Shown here: positions 10,916-21,381 of the stretch, one piece after another | Layout of the letters: each line of letters opens with the position of its first letter | How positions within the stretch are numbered: the stretch's first letter is position 1 | Source of the DNA: Cupriavidus nantongensis | GTDB lineage: Bacteria > Pseudomonadota > Gammaproteobacteria > Burkholderiales > Burkholderiaceae | Assembly: GCF_001598055.1 (NCBI RefSeq) | Contig: NZ_CP014844.1 | Coordinates: 4,243,642 to 4,307,641, forward strand | Reading direction: 5' to 3' | Length of the DNA: 64,000 bases | Program-made: the position numbers and the translations under genes | The notes under the pieces: model-generated | Database searches by the model: none | Seen by the model: only the letters and a program-made list of their open reading frames with translations | Told to the model about the DNA's origin: nothing

Positions 10916-12304
10916 TCAGCCGGCCGTGCCCTGGGCCAGCGCGTCCAGCAGCTTCTGGTGCACGCCGCCGAAGCCGCCGTTGCTCATCACCAGCACATGG
11001 TCGCCGGGCCGCGCCGCGGCGCGCACCGCCTGCACCAGCGCGCCCAGGTCCTGGAACGCGGTGGCCGTGGCGCCCAGCGGCGCCAGTGCTTCGGACAGGT
11101 CCCAGCCCAGCGCGTCCTTGCCGGCGGGAGCGCCGTAGCCGAACACCAGGTCGGCCTGCTCCAGGCTGGCCGGCAGCTGCGCCTTCATCACGCCCAGCTT
11201 CATGGTGTTGGAACGCGGCTCCAGCACCGCCAGGATGCGGGCCTTGCCGACGCGGCGGCGCAGCCCGTCCAGCGTGGTCTGGATCGCGGTGGGATGGTGG
11301 GCGAAATCGTCGTAGACCGTGACGCCGCCGGCCACGCCGCGCACTTCCATGCGGCGCTTGACGTTGGCGAAGCGCGACAGCGACGCGATGGCCTGCGCGG
11401 CCGGCACCCCGACATGGCGCGCGGCGGCGATCGCGGCGAGCGCGTTCATGCGGTTGTGGGTGCCCTGCAGGTCCCACACCACCGTGCCTTCGACGGCGTC
11501 GCCGAACCACACATCGAACGCGTCCTTGCCCGGCGCCGCCTCACTGCCGGCAGCGTCGCTCTCGCGCCAGTCGCCAACGCCGAACTGCTCCACTTCGCTC
11601 CAGCAGCCGCGCTCCAGCACGCGCGCCAGGCTCTCTTCGACGCCATTGACGACGATCCGGCCCTGGCCAGGCACGGTGCGCACCAGGTGATGGAACTGGG
11701 TCTCGATCGCGGCCAGATCCGGGAAGATGTCGGCGTGATCGTATTCCAGGTTGTTCAGGATGGCGGTGCGCGGGCGATAGTGAACGAACTTGCTGCGCTT
11801 GTCGAAAAACGCCGTGTCGTACTCGTCGGCCTCGATCACGAAGAAGTCCGATTCGGTCACCCGCGCCGAGATGCCGAAGTTCTGCGGCACCCCGCCGACC
11901 AGGAAGCCCGGGTTGTAGCCGGCGTCCTCGAGGATCCAGGCCAGCATCGAGGTGGTGGTGGTCTTGCCGTGCGTGCCGGCCACCGCCAGCACCCACTTGC
12001 GCGCCAGCACGTGCTCGCCCAGCCATTGCGGGCCCGACACATAAGGGAGGTTGCGGTCAAGGATGGCCTCCATCAGCGGATTGCCGCGCGAGACCACGTT
12101 GCCGATCACGAACAGGTCCGGCTCCAGCGACAGCTGGGCGGGGTCGAAGCCCTCGATCAGTTCGATTCCCTGGGCTTCGAGCTGGGTGCTCATCGGCGGG
12201 TAGACGTTGGCATCGCAGCCCGTGACGCGGTGGCCGGCCTGCTTGGCCAGCACCGCCAGGCCGCCCATGAAGGTGCCGCAGATGCCAAGGATATGAATAT
12301 GCAT
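10916..12304 (-). CDS. mpl: UDP-MurNAc:L-Ala-gamma-D-Glu-meso-DAP ligase (Mpl)
   Basis: 462 residues. It re-attaches the recycled murein tripeptide to UDP-MurNAc. The Mur-ligase fold is clear: [19 protein letters not shown] at the N-terminus, the ATP-binding [12 protein letters not shown] near residues 110-121, [16 protein letters not shown], and the C-terminal [14 protein letters not shown]. The opening [11 protein letters not shown], rather than the GIGG of MurC, is typical of Mpl. It heads the mpl-YqiA-ubiC-fabG run, upstream of and divergent from the conserved hypothetical gene at 12497. Confidence 0.95.
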   Translation of the reverse strand: MHIHILGICGTFMGGLAVLAKQAGHRVTGCDANVYPPMSTQLEAQGIELIEGFDPAQLSLEPDLFVIGNVVSRGNPLMEAILDRNLPYVSGPQWLGEHVLARKWVLAVAGTHGKTTTTSMLAWILEDAGYNPGFLVGGVPQNFGISARVTESDFFVIEADEYDTAFFDKRSKFVHYRPRTAILNNLEYDHADIFPDLAAIETQFHHLVRTVPGQGRIVVNGVEESLARVLERGCWSEVEQFGVGDWRESDAAGSEAAPGKDAFDVWFGDAVEGTVVWDLQGTHNRMNALAAIAAARHVGVPAAQAIASLSRFANVKRRMEVRGVAGGVTVYDDFAHHPTAIQTTLDGLRRRVGKARILAVLEPRSNTMKLGVMKAQLPASLEQADLVFGYGAPAGKDALGWDLSEALAPLGATATAFQDLGALVQAVRAAARPGDHVLVMSNGGFGGVHQKLLDALAQGTAG

Positions 12305-12496
12305 GGGTTCCCGGAAAGACTTGAAGCCCGCAGGCGTGGGGATTCGGGCCCGGCGGCGCGGCGGCTGGGTTGGAGCCGTGTCGTGCGGTGCGGCGGCCGG
12401 GCAGGAAGCCTCCGATTGTACCCGAGCGCCAGCGCCCTTCGCTGCACTGCGGCAGCGCGCGCACCGCGTGCGCGGACGCCTCCGGTATCATGGGGC

Positions 12497-13186
12497 ATGA
12501 ACCGACGTACCGCCCCAGACCCCACCCGCCTGCGCGAGGAAATCGCCCAGGCCGCCGCCCGCATGATCGCCGAGGACGGTGCCGACTACGCCACCGCCAA
12601 GCGCAAGGCCGCGCGCCAGGTGCTGGGCGAACAACGCGTGCCGGGCGAATGGCTGCCCGACAACGAGCAGGTCGAAGCTGAAGTTCGCGCCTACCAGGCG
12701 CTGTTCCACGCCGACAGCCAGCCGCGCGTGCTGGCGCTGCTGCGCCGGCTCGCGGTGATGGCAATGCACGACCTGGCGCCGTTCCGGCCGTATCTGGTCG
12801 GCGCGGTGCTCAACGGCACCGCCACCGAACACTCCGATATCTATCTGCAGTGCTTCTGTGACAGCGCCAAGGATGCCGCGCTGCACCTGATCAATGCCGG
12901 GGTCGACTTCGAAACCAGCGAAAGCCGCCACTTCGGCGGCCGCGGCGAGGTCGAGACCCTCAGCTTCCTGTGGAAGGGCCAGTGGCCCGACCGCCGCGAG
13001 GCGCGCCTGCTGGCCGGCGAGGTCCGCGCGGAACTGGGTGCGCCAGTCGGCATCCATATAGCCCTGTATGATGCGGTCGATGAACGCGGCGCCATGCGGA
13101 CAGACGCCTCCGGGCGCGCGGTACGCGCCGATGTGCAGGCCGTGCAAGCCCTGGTCGATGCCGCTGACGCCGCCGGCAACGCCTGA
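12497..13186 (+). CDS. Conserved hypothetical protein of Burkholderiales
   Basis: 229 residues from the ATG at 12497. I do not recognise a characterised domain. The N-terminal 60 residues look like a small helical DNA- or protein-binding region (LREEIAQAAARMIAEDGADY, then ATAKRKAARQVLG). The rest, with LVGAVLNGTATEHSDIYLQ followed by a Cys/Asp-rich strand, resembles a nucleotidyltransferase-like fold because GAVLNGTATxxSDI looks like a degenerate GSxxxGxxxxSDxD signature. It is a single gene divergent from mpl, followed 35 bp later by the TlpA-like gene, with which it may be co-transcribed. Homologues are sometimes labelled as MurC-like, which the sequence does not support. Confidence 0.8.
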   Translation: MNRRTAPDPTRLREEIAQAAARMIAEDGADYATAKRKAARQVLGEQRVPGEWLPDNEQVEAEVRAYQALFHADSQPRVLALLRRLAVMAMHDLAPFRPYLVGAVLNGTATEHSDIYLQCFCDSAKDAALHLINAGVDFETSESRHFGGRGEVETLSFLWKGQWPDRREARLLAGEVRAELGAPVGIHIALYDAVDERGAMRTDASGRAVRADVQAVQALVDAADAAGNA

Positions 13187-13221
13187 AGCCCCTACTTATC
13201 TTTACGGGTCCCAGCCATTCC

Positions 13222-13770
13222 ATGACTGATACCATCGCCCCGCCCGCCCGCCGCTCCCGCCTCTGGCTGTGGATCGCTGTCGCCGTGATCGCCTGTGCCG
13301 CCGGTGCGCTGGCCGGGCATTTCGTCTTTTCGCCCAAGCCAGCCAATGACCAGGCCGTCGAAACCTTGTTCCAGTCGCGGCTGCCCGACCCGGCTGGCAC
13401 GGAACTCGATCTGGGCAAGCTGCGTGGCAAGACCGTGGTGGTCAACTTCTGGGCGCCGTGGTGCGGACCGTGCGTCGAGGAAATGCCGGAACTGACTGCC
13501 TTGCATGAGGAGTTCAAGCATCGCGAGGTGGAATTTGTCGGGATCGGTATCGATTCGGCGGCGAACATCCAGCAGTTCACCCAGAAGGTGCCAGTTGCGT
13601 ACCCGCTGGCGGTGGCGGGATTTGCCGGCACCGAGTTGTCCCGCAATTTCGGCAACAGCGCCGGCGGCCTGCCCTATACCGTCGTCATCAATCCGGACGG
13701 ATCGGTGAAGTATCGCAAGATGGGCCGGGTCACCGCGGACGAACTGCGTGCCGTGCTGCCGCGCACCTGA
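13222..13770 (+). CDS. TlpA/ResA-like membrane-anchored thioredoxin
   Basis: 182 residues. An N-terminal signal anchor (WLWIAVAVIACAAGALAGHF) is followed by a periplasmic thioredoxin fold with the redox motif WAPWCGPCVEEMPEL, then GIGIDS and the cis-Pro region GLPYTVVINPDG. The family reduces disulfides in the periplasm, commonly for cytochrome c maturation or stress defence. It lies 35 bp after the hypothetical gene and 197 bp before aroQ. The cognate target cannot be inferred, since no ccm genes are near. Confidence 0.92.
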   Translation: MTDTIAPPARRSRLWLWIAVAVIACAAGALAGHFVFSPKPANDQAVETLFQSRLPDPAGTELDLGKLRGKTVVVNFWAPWCGPCVEEMPELTALHEEFKHREVEFVGIGIDSAANIQQFTQKVPVAYPLAVAGFAGTELSRNFGNSAGGLPYTVVINPDGSVKYRKMGRVTADELRAVLPRT

Positions 13771-13905
13771 GCCACTTCTTGCACCAACATCGCGGAATTT
13801 CGGCTTTCTTCAACGATTTGTTTCGGCTGAAGACCGCTCAGGTGCGAAAGTGCTCAAAAGGCCGCCGAGAGCGCGCCAAGGGCCGTCGAGGCCTGTATTG
13901 CGCGC

Positions 13906-13933
13906 TAGACAAATCCCTCTAAGCTACGGTAAT
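13906..13933 (+). promoter_or_regulatory. Weak candidate promoter for aroQ
   Basis: TAGACA (13906-13911), a 16-bp spacer and GGTAAT (13928-13933) lie about 35 bp before the aroQ GTG. Both boxes are imperfect. Confidence 0.3.
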
Positions 13934-13967
13934 CTCCGCGCAATTTCGTTGATCTGGTCGAGCCGCC

Positions 13968-14465
13968 GTGACTGCATCCCGCTCTATCCGTCGCTCACCC
14001 CGCTACCGCAAGGTGCTGGTCCTGCACGGGCCAAACCTTAACCTGCTGGGGACGCGCGAGCCGGAGACCTACGGGCACACCACGCTGGCCGATATCGACG
14101 CGGCCCTGGCCGAACGCGCGGCGAAAGCCGGCGCGGCGCTGGAGACGTTCCAGTCCAACCACGAGGGAGCGCTGGTCGACCGCATCCATGCCGCCCGCGC
14201 GGAAGGGGTCGAGTTCATCATCATCAACCCGGCTGCCTATACGCATACCAGCGTGGCGTTGCGCGATGCGCTGGCTGGCGTGGCGATCCCGTTCATCGAG
14301 GTGCACCTGTCGAACGTGCACCGGCGTGAAAGCTTCCGGCACCACTCCTACTTCTCGGACGTGGCGGTCGGGGTGGTCTGCGGGCTTGGCTGGCAGGGTT
14401 ACCTGCTGGCGCTGGACTATGTACTGGGCCAGGAGCAGCCCCCGCCCGACGGTTCGGGGAGCTGA
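13968..14465 (+). CDS. aroQ: 3-dehydroquinate dehydratase, type II
   Basis: 165 residues from a GTG at 13968, the only good in-frame start before the core fold. It dehydrates 3-dehydroquinate to dehydroshikimate. Visible are [19 protein letters not shown] with the catalytic Arg/Tyr lid, [31 protein letters not shown], and the catalytic His region [17 protein letters not shown]. The length is that of the dodecameric type II enzymes. As in many betaproteobacteria, it directly precedes accB. Confidence 0.96.
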   Translation: MTASRSIRRSPRYRKVLVLHGPNLNLLGTREPETYGHTTLADIDAALAERAAKAGAALETFQSNHEGALVDRIHAARAEGVEFIIINPAAYTHTSVALRDALAGVAIPFIEVHLSNVHRRESFRHHSYFSDVAVGVVCGLGWQGYLLALDYVLGQEQPPPDGSGS

Positions 14466-14632
14466 ACCCCCACAAGGATTTTTTCGACAACCTGCGCGCG
14501 CTGCCCGGCGGCCTGCGCCCGTTGGCGTGCCTCGGCACGGCGGGCGCGGATTTCCGGTGGCCGGCACAACGATTGTTCCGCCACGGCCCGTCCCGGGCAG
14601 CGGCGGAAAACCCGATTCAGGAGGATAAAAAG

Positions 14633-15100
14633 ATGGACCTGCGCAAGCTGAAGACGCTTATCGACCTGGTGGCCGAATCCGGCATCTCCGAGCTGGAAGT
14701 CACCGAAGGCGACGGCAAGGTACGCATCGTCAAGCAACCGCCGCAAGTCGTCGCCGCGCCGATGACCATGCCGCAGATGCAGGCCCTGCCCGCCGCCGCG
14801 CCTGCCGCGGCCGCCCCAGCCGGCGCCGCCGCGCCGGCTGCCGAACCGGTTGCGCAGCTGCCCGCCGGCCATGTGGTGACCTCGCCGATGGTGGGCACGT
14901 TCTACCGCGCGCCGTCGCCCGGCGCCGCGCCCTTCGTCAACGTCGGCGATTCGGTCAAGGAAGGCCAGACCGTCTGCATCATCGAAGCCATGAAGCTGCT
15001 CAACGAGATCGAGTGCGACAAGGCCGGCGTCATCAAGGAAATCCTGGTCGAGAACGGCCAGGCCGTGGAATACGGCCAGCCGCTGTTCGTCATCGGCTGA
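14633..15100 (+). CDS. accB: Biotin carboxyl carrier protein of acetyl-CoA carboxylase
   Basis: 155 residues from the ATG at 14633, which has an AGGAGG site at 14619-14624. An N-terminal helical domain leads into an Ala/Pro-rich flexible linker (residues 43-77). The biotinyl domain starts [20 protein letters not shown], and the biotinylated Lys lies in IEAMKLLNE (K121). It carries carboxybiotin between AccC and AccAD for fatty-acid synthesis. accC follows 246 bp later, with no gene in between. Confidence 0.97.
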   Translation: MDLRKLKTLIDLVAESGISELEVTEGDGKVRIVKQPPQVVAAPMTMPQMQALPAAAPAAAAPAGAAAPAAEPVAQLPAGHVVTSPMVGTFYRAPSPGAAPFVNVGDSVKEGQTVCIIEAMKLLNEIECDKAGVIKEILVENGQAVEYGQPLFVIG

Positions 15101-15346
15101 TCCTGACCGGCATGCCGGCCCCGGGGCTGCCGCCGGCCGCGCAAGCGGCCTCCTGCGGCCCGTCCCGCGCGGCATGCCGCGGCGCTTTGGGCGCCAGGGA
15201 CGTTGTGGGCTTCGCGGCCCGTTCCGTGCAGTTCCATGCAGTTCCCGCAGTATCGCGGCCCGGGTGGCCACAGGCCACCGCGGAGCGCGCCCGGCGCATC
15301 ATGGCGCCGCGCAGCGGGACCGCTACTGTTCTCGCAGAGAGAGACC

Positions 15347-16699
15347 ATGTTTGAAAAAATTCTGATCGCGAACCGCGGCGAAATCGCTCTTCGCATCCAG
15401 CGCGCCTGCCGCGAACTGGGCATCAAGACGGTCGTGGTGTACTCCGAGGCCGACAAGGAGGCCAAGTACGTGCGCCTGGCAGACGAAGCCGTCTGCATCG
15501 GCCCGGCCCCGTCGCCGCTGTCGTACCTGAACATGCCCGCCATCATCTCGGCCGCCGAGGTGACCGACGCGCAGGCCATCCACCCCGGCTACGGCTTCCT
15601 GTCCGAGAACGCGGACTTTGCCGAGCGCGTGGAAAAGTCCGGCTTCGTCTTTATCGGCCCGACCGCCGACAGCATCCGCCTGATGGGCGACAAGGTCTCG
15701 GCCAAGCAGGCCATGATCAAGGCCGGCGTGCCGTGCGTGCCCGGCTCGGACGGCGCCCTGCCCGACGATCCCAAGGAAATCCTGGCGACCGCGCGCCGCG
15801 TCGGCTACCCGGTGATCATCAAGGCCGCCGGCGGCGGCGGTGGCCGCGGCATGCGCGTGGTGCATACCGAAGCCGCGCTGATCAACGCCGTCAACATGAC
15901 GCGCGAAGAAGCCGGCCGCGCCTTCGGCAATCCCGAGGTCTACATGGAGAAGTTCCTCGAGAACCCGCGCCATGTGGAAATCCAGATCCTGGCCGACCAG
16001 CACAAGCAGGCCATCTGGCTGGGCGAGCGCGACTGCTCGATGCAGCGCCGCCACCAGAAGGTGATCGAGGAAGCTCCCGCGCCGCATATCCCGCGTCGCC
16101 TGATCGAGCGCATCGGCGACCGCTGCGCCGACGCGTGCAAGAAGATGGGCTACCGCGGCGCCGGCACCTTCGAGTTCCTGTACGAGAACAACGAGTTCTA
16201 CTTCATCGAGATGAACACGCGCGTGCAGGTCGAGCACCCGGTCACCGAGATGATCACCGGCATCGATATCGTGCAGGAGCAGATCCGCATCGCCTTCGGC
16301 GAAAAGCTGCGCTTCCGCCAGAAGGACGTGCAGTTCCGCGGCCACGCGGTCGAATGCCGCATCAACGCAGAGGACCCGTTCAAGTTCATCCCGTCGCCGG
16401 GGCGCATCACCGCCTGGCACATGCCCGGCGGCCCGGGTGTGCGGGTCGACTCGCACGCGTATGATGGTTACTTCGTCCCGCCCAACTACGATTCGATGAT
16501 CGGCAAGATCATCTCCTACGGCGCCACGCGCGAGCAGGCCATCGCCCGCATGCGCATCGCGCTGTCGGAAATGGTGGTGGACGGCATCCAGACCAACGTG
16601 CCGCTGCACCGCGAGCTGATGATGGACGCCAACTTCGTCGAGGGCGGCACCAGCATCCATTATCTCGAGCATCGCCTGGCAGAACGCGCGAAGGCCTGA
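15347..16699 (+). CDS. accC: Biotin carboxylase subunit of acetyl-CoA carboxylase
   Basis: 450 residues from the ATG at 15347; an upstream in-frame start at 15203 adds non-homologous sequence. It carboxylates biotin on AccB using ATP and bicarbonate. Seen are [16 protein letters not shown], the ATP-grasp glycine loop [14 protein letters not shown], the biotin/bicarbonate site [18 protein letters not shown], and [16 protein letters not shown]. The protein is full length. prmA follows 39 bp downstream, so accB-accC-prmA are probably co-transcribed. Confidence 0.97.
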   Translation: MFEKILIANRGEIALRIQRACRELGIKTVVVYSEADKEAKYVRLADEAVCIGPAPSPLSYLNMPAIISAAEVTDAQAIHPGYGFLSENADFAERVEKSGFVFIGPTADSIRLMGDKVSAKQAMIKAGVPCVPGSDGALPDDPKEILATARRVGYPVIIKAAGGGGGRGMRVVHTEAALINAVNMTREEAGRAFGNPEVYMEKFLENPRHVEIQILADQHKQAIWLGERDCSMQRRHQKVIEEAPAPHIPRRLIERIGDRCADACKKMGYRGAGTFEFLYENNEFYFIEMNTRVQVEHPVTEMITGIDIVQEQIRIAFGEKLRFRQKDVQFRGHAVECRINAEDPFKFIPSPGRITAWHMPGGPGVRVDSHAYDGYFVPPNYDSMIGKIISYGATREQAIARMRIALSEMVVDGIQTNVPLHRELMMDANFVEGGTSIHYLEHRLAERAKA

Positions 16700-16738
16700 G
16701 CACCGGTCCGAGCAACCCGCAGCAACAGAAGGAAGCCC

Positions 16739-17632
16739 GTGGCATTTCAGGAATGTGTGATCGAAGTGGCGCAGGACCAGGCCGAAGCCTGGTCTGACGC
16801 CCTGTTCGACCTCGGCGCGCTGTCGGTCTCGGTGGAAGACGCCGACGCCGACACGCCCGACGAGCAGCCGCTCTTTGGCGAGCCCGGGCTGGAACCGAAG
16901 CAACTCGCGTGGAACCGCTCGCGCGTGGTCGCGCTGTTCGGCGACGATGCCGATCCGGCCGTGGTGGTGGCGGCCGCCGCCAACCAGCTCGGCATCGACC
17001 CGGTGCCGGCGTACCAGCTGCGCGCGGTCGAGGACCAGGACTGGGTGCGGCTGACGCAATCGCAGTTCGAGCCGATCCGCGTGGGCGAGCGCATCTGGGT
17101 GGTGCCGTCGTGGCACGACGCGCCCGAGCCCGACGCCGTGGTGCTGGAGCTCGACCCGGGCCTGGCCTTCGGCACCGGCAGCCATCCCACCACGCGGCTG
17201 TGCATGCAGTGGCTGGAGCAGAACCTGACACCAGGCGAAACCGTGCTCGACTACGGCTGCGGCTCCGGCATCCTGGCGATCGTCGCGCGCAAGCTGGGCG
17301 CGGGCGACACGGTCGGCATCGACATCGACCCCAACGCGGTGGAAGCGTCGCGCTACAACGCCGAGCGCAACCGCGTCGAGGCGTCGTTCGCGCTGCCGGA
17401 ATCGGTGTCCGACGCCAGCTACGACCTGGTGGTCGCCAATATCCTGTCCAACCCGCTCAAGCTGATGGCCGCGATGCTGAGCGCGCGCGTGCGCGCCGGC
17501 GGGCGGCTGGTGCTGTCCGGCGTGCTCGAGCGCCAGGCCGACGAAGTCGCCGCGGCCTATGCGCCGTGGTTGCCGCTGACGGTGTGGCGCAGCGAGGAAG
17601 GCTGGGTCTGCCTGCACGGCACCCGTCCCTGA
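16739..17632 (+). CDS. prmA: Ribosomal protein L11 methyltransferase
   Basis: 297 residues, starting with GTG at 16739 (GTGGCATTTCAG), preceded by AGAAGGAAG. It trimethylates L11 at several sites using SAM. The N-terminal L11-recognition domain is followed by [17 protein letters not shown] and the SAM motif [15 protein letters not shown], then VANILSNPL. The position between accC and the zinc-ribbon/DUF3426 gene is conserved in the order as I know it. Confidence 0.96.
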   Translation: MAFQECVIEVAQDQAEAWSDALFDLGALSVSVEDADADTPDEQPLFGEPGLEPKQLAWNRSRVVALFGDDADPAVVVAAAANQLGIDPVPAYQLRAVEDQDWVRLTQSQFEPIRVGERIWVVPSWHDAPEPDAVVLELDPGLAFGTGSHPTTRLCMQWLEQNLTPGETVLDYGCGSGILAIVARKLGAGDTVGIDIDPNAVEASRYNAERNRVEASFALPESVSDASYDLVVANILSNPLKLMAAMLSARVRAGGRLVLSGVLERQADEVAAAYAPWLPLTVWRSEEGWVCLHGTRP

Positions 17633-17641
17633 TTGCGCCCG

Positions 17642-19069
17642 ATGGCCGCCGTCAAGCTAGTCACGCGCTGCCCGGCCTGCCGCACCGCCTTCCGGCTGGT
17701 CGCCGACCAGCTGCGGCTGCGCCAGGGGCTGGTGCGCTGCGGCCAGTGCGAGACGGTGTTCGACGCGCGCGAGCACCTGATCGAGATCCCGCTGCCGGCG
17801 GGCAACACCGCGGGCAGCGCTCCGGCACAGAAGCCGGCAGCGCCTGCCCCCGCTGCCGCCGACACCACCGCGCCGCCGGCATCGTCACAAGCACCGGCAC
17901 CCGCGCCGACGCCCGCCCCGACTCCCGCCTTCACCCCGACCATCGATCCCGGCTACGACGTGCCGGCGCTCGATGCGCCGACCATGCTGATGTCGTCGCC
18001 CGAGGACATGGCCGCGCCGCCGCAGGCTGGCATGGACGATGCCGAGATCGAGCGCGCGCTGCGCGAAGCCAACGCGGCGGTCGCCGACCGCGATGCGCGC
18101 GACGCGCAGCGCCAGGCCGCAGGCCCGGTCGTCGAAGCAGCCCCATCCCCGGCACCGGCACCGGCGGCACAGCCGCCCGCGCCGGCAACCGCCTGGCCGG
18201 CACTCGATCACGGCGCACTCGATAGCCCGGCCGGTAAACCCGCGGCGCCGGCTCCCGGCGCCATCCCCAGCGCGAGCGAATTCCTGCGCGCGGCATCGGC
18301 CGATCAGGCATCCGAGTCGGCGCCGTGGCCGGAGCAAACGCGGCGCCCCGCTGACCCGGCTGCGGCCGCCACGCCGCCGAACGCATCGCCCGCGGTCGGC
18401 GAGCAGGACGAAGCGCGCGCCGCCGGCCCTGACACCCTTGGCAGCGTCACCGGTGGCGCGGTCGCGCGCGAGCAGGCGACGCGCCGCTGGGTCCGCACCG
18501 AAGCACCGGCCGGCCCGGTGTTCGCCCCCGACTTCCTGCGGCACGCGCGCGAGCGCGAACGCGAACGCCAGCCGCGCCGGCCCATTGCGGTGCCCAGCGC
18601 CGCGTGGCGCGCGGCAGCCGTGGTACTCGCCATCGCCGCGCTGTTGCAGCTTGCCTACCTGGGACGCAGCCAGCTCGCCGGGCACTTTCCGATGCTGCGC
18701 CCGGCACTCGAGGCGGCATGCGCGCCGCTGGGCTGCACCGTGCCGCCGTGGCGCGACATCGATGCGCTGCGCATCGAGAGCTCGCAGCTGCAGCGCCAGG
18801 ATGAAGGCGGCGACACCTACCTGCTGGCCGTCACGCTGCGCAACCTGGGCCGCGCCAGCACTGCGCTGCCGGCGATCGAGCTGGTGATGACCGACCTGCA
18901 GGACCAGCTGCTGCTGCGCCGGGTGCTGCAGCCCGCCGAATACCTGGAGCCGTCGCAGCAGGCCTTTGCCGCGCAAGGGCTGCGCGCGGGCATGGAGCTG
19001 CCGGTTCGGGTACGATTCCGGACGCAGCAGGCGCCAGCCAACTATCGCGTGCTGATTTTTTATCCCTGA
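17642..19069 (+). CDS. Zinc-ribbon (MJ0042) and DUF3426 membrane protein
   Basis: 475 residues from the ATG at 17642; a TTG at 17633 is also in frame. The N-terminal MJ0042-type zinc ribbon has CPACRTAF and CGQCETVF. A disordered region of about 250 residues rich in Ala/Pro follows, then one membrane segment near residues 325-345 (AVVLAIAALLQLAYLG), and a C-terminal DUF3426 domain with Cys pairs (ACAPLGC) and LRNLG. The topology suggests a cytoplasmic metal-binding head and a periplasmic domain. The function is not established. It lies 9 bp after prmA. The linker's repetitive codons make it prone to length variation. Confidence 0.88.
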   Translation: MAAVKLVTRCPACRTAFRLVADQLRLRQGLVRCGQCETVFDAREHLIEIPLPAGNTAGSAPAQKPAAPAPAAADTTAPPASSQAPAPAPTPAPTPAFTPTIDPGYDVPALDAPTMLMSSPEDMAAPPQAGMDDAEIERALREANAAVADRDARDAQRQAAGPVVEAAPSPAPAPAAQPPAPATAWPALDHGALDSPAGKPAAPAPGAIPSASEFLRAASADQASESAPWPEQTRRPADPAAAATPPNASPAVGEQDEARAAGPDTLGSVTGGAVAREQATRRWVRTEAPAGPVFAPDFLRHARERERERQPRRPIAVPSAAWRAAAVVLAIAALLQLAYLGRSQLAGHFPMLRPALEAACAPLGCTVPPWRDIDALRIESSQLQRQDEGGDTYLLAVTLRNLGRASTALPAIELVMTDLQDQLLLRRVLQPAEYLEPSQQAFAAQGLRAGMELPVRVRFRTQQAPANYRVLIFYP

Positions 19070-19167
19070 ATTCCTGGCCCGCTGCCTGACCGAATCCGAG
19101 TCCGGCGGCGGGCCTTGCCCCCGCTCCGGACTGCAACCGGAAATCCATCAGATAGCAAGGAGTAGAC

Positions 19168-19668
19168 ATGAGCAACGTCACCCTCGGCGGCAACGCCATC
19201 GAAGTCGCAGGCAAGTTCCCGCAAGTCGGCGACAAGGCCCCCGCCTTCTCGCTGGTCGGCAAGGACCTGAAGGACGTCACGCTGGCCGACTTCGCCGGCA
19301 AGCGCAAGGTGCTGAACATCGTCCCGAGCCTGGATACGCCGGTGTGCCAGGCGTCGGCGCGCAAGTTCAACGAAGCCGCCAGCGGCCTGGCCAACACCGT
19401 GGTGCTGACCATCTCCGCCGACCTGCCGTTCGCCATGGGCCGCTTCTGCAGCGCCGAAGGCCTGGCCAACGTGGTGCCGCTGTCGACCATGCGCGGCGCC
19501 GAGTTCAAGGGCAACTACGGCGTCGACATCAAGACCGGCCCGCTCGCCGGCGTGACCGCGCGCGCCGTGGTGGTGCTGGACGAGAACGACACCGTCAAGT
19601 ACAGCCAGCTGGTGCCCGAGATCAAGACCGAGCCCGACTACGACGCCGCCCTGGCCGCGCTGAAGTAA
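19168..19668 (+). CDS. tpx: Thiol peroxidase (atypical 2-Cys peroxiredoxin)
   Basis: 166 residues with an AAGGAG site. It reduces hydroperoxides using thioredoxin, in the periplasm or cytoplasm. The peroxidatic Cys lies in [14 protein letters not shown] (C60) and the resolving Cys in GRFCSAEGL (C94), at the spacing of E. coli Tpx. The length is complete. It has its own strong terminator downstream and 98 bp of upstream spacer, so it is likely monocistronic. Confidence 0.97.
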   Translation: MSNVTLGGNAIEVAGKFPQVGDKAPAFSLVGKDLKDVTLADFAGKRKVLNIVPSLDTPVCQASARKFNEAASGLANTVVLTISADLPFAMGRFCSAEGLANVVPLSTMRGAEFKGNYGVDIKTGPLAGVTARAVVVLDENDTVKYSQLVPEIKTEPDYDAALAALK

Positions 19669-19690
19669 CAGGCGGCGCGCCTGCGATGTC

Positions 19691-19729
19691 AGCGGCCGCC
19701 CGCGACCACGGGGCGGCCGCTTCTGTTTT
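19691..19729 (+). terminator. Rho-independent terminator of tpx
   Basis: AGCGGCCGCCC and GGGCGGCCGCT form a perfect 11-bp stem with a 9-base loop, followed by TCTGTTTT. Confidence 0.85.
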
Positions 19730-19799
19730 GTGCGTTACTGCTTCTGCCCGCAAAGGGCGCCGATCCACCCGAACCCAAACCCGAACACCTGGAGAGAGC

Positions 19800-20747
19800 A
19801 TGGCCAGCCTGATCTGCGGCTCCGTCGCCTACGACACCATCATGACGTTCGACGGACGCTTCCGCGAACACATCCTGCCGGACCAGATCCACATGCTGAA
19901 CGTCTCGTTCCTGGTGCCCGGCATGCGCCGCGAGTTCGGCGGTTGCGCCGGCAACATCGCCTACACGCTGAAGATGCTGGGCGGCGATCCGGTGGTGATG
20001 GCCACCGTCGGCATCGACGCCGAACCCTACCTGGAATACCTGCGCAAGCTGGAGATCCCGACCGGCCACATCCGCGTGCTGCCGGAGACCTTCACCGCGC
20101 AGGCGATGATCACCACCGACCTGGACAACAACCAGATCACCGCCTTCCACCCTGGCGCGATGAGCCAGTCGCAGCTGAACCACGTCAAGGACGCGCTCGG
20201 CGGAACGCCGGCGCCGAGCCTGGGCATCGTCGCGCCCGACAGCCGCGAAGGCATGCTGCACCACGCGCGCCAGTTCGCCGAGGCCGGCGTGCCGTTCATC
20301 TTCGACCTGGGCCAGGCCATGCCGCTGTTCAATGGCGACGACCTGCGCGAGTTCGTTGAACTCGCCAGTTACGTGACAGTCAATGACTACGAGGCGCAGG
20401 TCCTGCTGTCGCGCACCGCGTGGACCAGCGCCGAGGTTGCCGCCAAGGTCCGTGCCTTCATCGTCACGCACGGCGAACGCGGCGCCAGCATCTTTGCCGA
20501 TGGCCGCCAGTACGCGATCCCGGCCGTTGCAGCCGAGCGCATCGTCGATCCGACCGGCTGTGGCGACGCCTTCCGCGGCGGCCTGCTCTACGGCATCGAA
20601 AACGGATTAGACTGGGAAACGACCGGCCGCCTCGCATCGCTGATGGGGTCGGTCAAGATCGCGCAGCAGGGTCCGCAGAACCACTGGTTGTCGCGCGATG
20701 AAATCGGCAACCGGTTCCAGTCTGCGTTCGGGTACCGCTACGCCTGA
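19800..20747 (+). CDS. PfkB-family carbohydrate/nucleoside kinase
   Basis: 315 residues from the ATG at 19800, preceded by CTGGAGAGAGC; the open frame extends upstream without homology. It has the ribokinase fold with an N-terminal GGCAGNIAYTLKMLGGDP and the C-terminal PfkB signature DPTGCGDAFRGGLLYG containing the catalytic Asp. Betaproteobacterial relatives are usually called adenosine kinase or sugar kinase, and the substrate is uncertain. It stands between tpx and the lipoprotein gene, each with separate ribosome sites. Confidence 0.9.
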   Translation: MASLICGSVAYDTIMTFDGRFREHILPDQIHMLNVSFLVPGMRREFGGCAGNIAYTLKMLGGDPVVMATVGIDAEPYLEYLRKLEIPTGHIRVLPETFTAQAMITTDLDNNQITAFHPGAMSQSQLNHVKDALGGTPAPSLGIVAPDSREGMLHHARQFAEAGVPFIFDLGQAMPLFNGDDLREFVELASYVTVNDYEAQVLLSRTAWTSAEVAAKVRAFIVTHGERGASIFADGRQYAIPAVAAERIVDPTGCGDAFRGGLLYGIENGLDWETTGRLASLMGSVKIAQQGPQNHWLSRDEIGNRFQSAFGYRYA

Positions 20748-20785
20748 GCTGCGGCCGGCGCGTGGCGAAATTTTCGGGAACTGAC

Positions 20786-21262
20786 ATGAACAACAAGCTA
20801 CGCGGCGGCGCGCTTGCCGTCCTGGGGGCCACCCTGGTTGCCACGCTGGCGGCCGGCTGCGCCACGCAATCCAATTCCAACAGCGTCTACAGCACCGGCC
20901 AGGCGCAGCGCGAGCAGACCGTGCGCTATGGCGTGGTCGAAGGCATCCGCGAGGTCACCATCCAGGGCAGCCAGAGCGGCGCCGGCACGCTGGCCGGCGG
21001 CGCCATCGGCGGCATCGCGGCCGGCAGCACCATCGGCGGCGGCAACGGCGCGGTCGCGGCCGGCATCCTCGGCGCGGTGCTGGGCGGCATCGCTGGCAGC
21101 GCGGCCGAGAACAAGATCAACCAGCGCCGCGCGCTGGAGATCACCGTGCGCCTGGACAACGGCGAGATGCGCGCGATCACGCAGGAAGCCGACGAAGCCT
21201 TCCGCCCCGGCGAACGGGTGCGGCTGCTGTCCTCCGGCGGCGTGACCCGAGTCACGCACTGA
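20786..21262 (+). CDS. Glycine-zipper 2TM-domain outer-membrane lipoprotein
   Basis: 158 residues from the ATG at 20786 (GGGAACTGAC upstream). A signal peptide ends in a lipobox (LAAGC), giving an N-terminal lipid anchor. A Gly/Ala zipper at residues 70-110 (GGAIGGIAAGSTIGGGNGA) and a C-terminal basic/acidic domain follow. It resembles SlyB/PcP lipoproteins of the envelope, which respond to Mg2+ or stress in enterics; that role is not shown here. It ends just before a strong terminator. Confidence 0.88.
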   Translation: MNNKLRGGALAVLGATLVATLAAGCATQSNSNSVYSTGQAQREQTVRYGVVEGIREVTIQGSQSGAGTLAGGAIGGIAAGSTIGGGNGAVAAGILGAVLGGIAGSAAENKINQRRALEITVRLDNGEMRAITQEADEAFRPGERVRLLSSGGVTRVTH

Positions 21263-21296
21263 CGGCCACGCAGGCCCTCACCCAAGGCGCTCCCGG

Positions 21297-21329
21297 GCGC
21301 CGTACCCGCAAGGGTGCGGCGCTTTTTCT
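21297..21329 (+). terminator. Rho-independent terminator after the glycine-zipper gene
   Basis: GCGCCGTACCC, loop GCAA, GGGTGCGGCGC (one G-U) and TTTTTCTT. Confidence 0.9.
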
Positions 21330-21381
21330 TTGGCCGCTCAGGGGTCTTGCCAGGCCCGGACGCAGCCCGCGCGCGCCCATG

